Shown here: positions 41,699 through 42,550 of the stretch, piece by piece | How positions within the stretch are numbered: position 1 is the stretch's first letter | Layout: the number at the start of each line of letters is the position of its first letter | Origin: Holosporales bacterium | GTDB taxonomy: Bacteria; Pseudomonadota; Alphaproteobacteria; BNTO01 | Assembly: GCA_031273545.1 (NCBI GenBank) | Contig: JAISRQ010000078.1 | Coordinates: forward strand, 1-42,550 | DNA length: 42,550 nt | Direction: 5' to 3' | Position numbers and translations under genes: made by a program | The notes under the pieces: generated by a model | The model's input: only the letters and a program-made list of their open reading frames with translations | What the model was told of the DNA's origin: nothing | Database searches by the model: none

Positions 41699-42454
41699 TT
41701 ATTTCGCTGCGGCCGAAAACCACTTCGCTTTCAAGCTCACTATTTGCTCACTGTTCTTGGCTAGAGCATCCGACACGATCTTAGTATGGTGGGACCCTTT
41801 GGCGGTAACGATACCCATTCCGAGAATTCCTATCTCCAACGGAACGACCTTGAACCCTTGAGTATGAGCCACGAGATATTTTGCTGAATCTGCATCAAGG
41901 ACGAACGCAGCTAGCTCTCCAGAGCGAATTTTTGACACAATGTCGTCAAACTGGGAACTCTTCACGCTTCTCACGAACAAGTTTGGAGTACTGATGCAAA
42001 ACGCCTTAACTACGCCCTCTTGCCAAGTCCCTTCTCCGACGCCAACCGTTTTGTCGCTCAAATCCTTGAGTTCTCCTGATGTTGTCTCAAGCATAACCAT
42101 GGCAAATCCGCCTTCGTGGTAAGGAGGCGAAAAGTCCACAGACTTCATGCGCTCGTCTGTAATCGAGATTGCGCCGATTGCGATATCGCCCTTTCTGGTC
42201 TGCACTTGCGTAAGGATCTCATCAAAAGGAACACATTTTATCTCTATTTCTCTGCCGATTGACCCTGCTACTAACCTAATTAAGTCAATATCAAAACCGG
42301 ATAGATTATTATTTTTGTCAGCAATGGAAAACGGAGCATTAGTCCCAGTAGTAAGGACGATCAGGGGCGGATCCTTCTTTCCACAGCCTGATAAGAGCAA
42401 AAAAGCTGCGCAGCAAATAGCATGGCACACAGAACGAAACGAAAATATTGTCAT
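41699..42454 (-). CDS. Amino-acid-type ABC transporter substrate-binding lipoprotein
   Basis: ATG 42454 is chosen (251 residues), because MTIFSFRSVCHAICCAAFLL plus LSGC is a good lipoprotein signal with a lipobox; a GTG nine codons upstream is possible. The rest is a family 3 periplasmic binding protein: TNAPFSIADKNNNLSGFDID (the usual 'P-F-x-x-x-D-x-x-G-x-x-G-F-D-x-D'), VPFDEILTQVQTRKGDIAIG, AISITDERMKSVDFSPPY, VGVGEGT, LAAFVLDADSA and LGMGIVTAKGS. Such lipoproteins capture polar amino acids for an ABC importer; the permease and ATPase are not in the window. After its start, 42482-42550 holds nothing I recognise. Confidence 0.88.
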   Translation of the reverse strand: MTIFSFRSVCHAICCAAFLLLSGCGKKDPPLIVLTTGTNAPFSIADKNNNLSGFDIDLIRLVAGSIGREIEIKCVPFDEILTQVQTRKGDIAIGAISITDERMKSVDFSPPYHEGGFAMVMLETTSGELKDLSDKTVGVGEGTWQEGVVKAFCISTPNLFVRSVKSSQFDDIVSKIRSGELAAFVLDADSAKYLVAHTQGFKVVPLEIGILGMGIVTAKGSHHTKIVSDALAKNSEQIVSLKAKWFSAAAK

Positions 42455-42550
42455 AAGGGGTAGCCCCAAAAAGCACGTCACTTACTACATAATACATAAT
42501 CTTTTTGATGTTTGTCAAATCAAGTTAATGTAAACGGTATATAGACAGAA

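Noticed and set aside
24205..41700. Short motif GGGCGTAC seen at 24209, 41690 and the ends of element A
   Set aside because: Only eight bases are shared outside the element A copies; too short to call further copies.
1..42550. tRNA, rRNA or CRISPR array
   Set aside because: I looked for T-loop GTTCGAATCC-type motifs, conserved rRNA blocks and regularly spaced direct repeats with unique spacers and found none.

Overview
The window looks like a chromosomal piece of a host-associated alphaproteobacterium, probably a Holosporales-type intracellular symbiont. The placement is inferred from gene content: an RbfA/HslV/TrkA/FtsH/GlmM/MurD/FtsW housekeeping set, a CarD regulator, an HK97-type protease-capsid pair like those of alphaproteobacterial gene transfer agents (GTA), type VI secretion parts, many exported Sel1-repeat, phosphatase-like and kinase-like proteins, and a moderately AT-rich sequence full of dispersed repeats. 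No rRNA, tRNA or CRISPR array was recognised.

Layout. 1-2.4 kb: 3' part of a TssM-like T6SS gene and a small membrane ORF. 2.7-8.4 kb: MFS transporter (-), exported metallophosphoesterase (+), PBP2/MrdA (-). 8.5-9.6 kb: DUF4280 PAAR-like spike-tip gene (-) and a repeat-rich spacer. 9.6-14.7 kb: unknown exported protein, pyruvate kinase, HslV, RbfA, TrkA. 15-17.3 kb: two exported Sel1-like proteins (-). 17.4-24.1 kb: asd, a DnaA-box-rich spacer that is a good oriC candidate, an exported HAD phosphatase, a degenerate zincin-like protein, RecF, a degenerate LpxK-like protein and CarD. 24.5-27.9 kb: unknown membrane protein, then prohead protease and major capsid. 27.9-31.8 kb: three exported accessory proteins. 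31.8-37 kb: rsmB, ftsH, glmM. 37-42.5 kb: exported kinase-like protein, murD, ftsW and an amino-acid-type substrate-binding lipoprotein.

The most striking signal is a dispersed palindromic repeat of about 95 bp, here called element B, with about 12 full, partial or decayed copies in both orientations. Its left arm resembles CCCCAAAGATTGCGGACCAG and its right arm GTCCGCAATCATTTGGGGAG. Most copies are intergenic. One lies in frame inside glmM, one in frame inside the capsid gene, and a tandem pair forms the C-terminal tail and stop codon of rsmB. This resembles the behaviour of Rickettsia palindromic elements, but the sequence does not obviously match one that I know. A second family of about 155 bp, element A, has three copies with inverted-repeat ends and a terminator-like hairpin at one end.

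Several core genes (glmM, murD, recF, mrdA) also carry insertions or minisatellite expansions beyond the usual family length. The murD insertion is a Cys/His cluster followed by an acidic run. The genome therefore seems to tolerate or propagate in-frame insertions. Many of the exported proteins (Sel1 repeats, HAD phosphatase, metallophosphoesterase, kinase-like fold) would suit interaction with a eukaryotic host, but that role is inferred.
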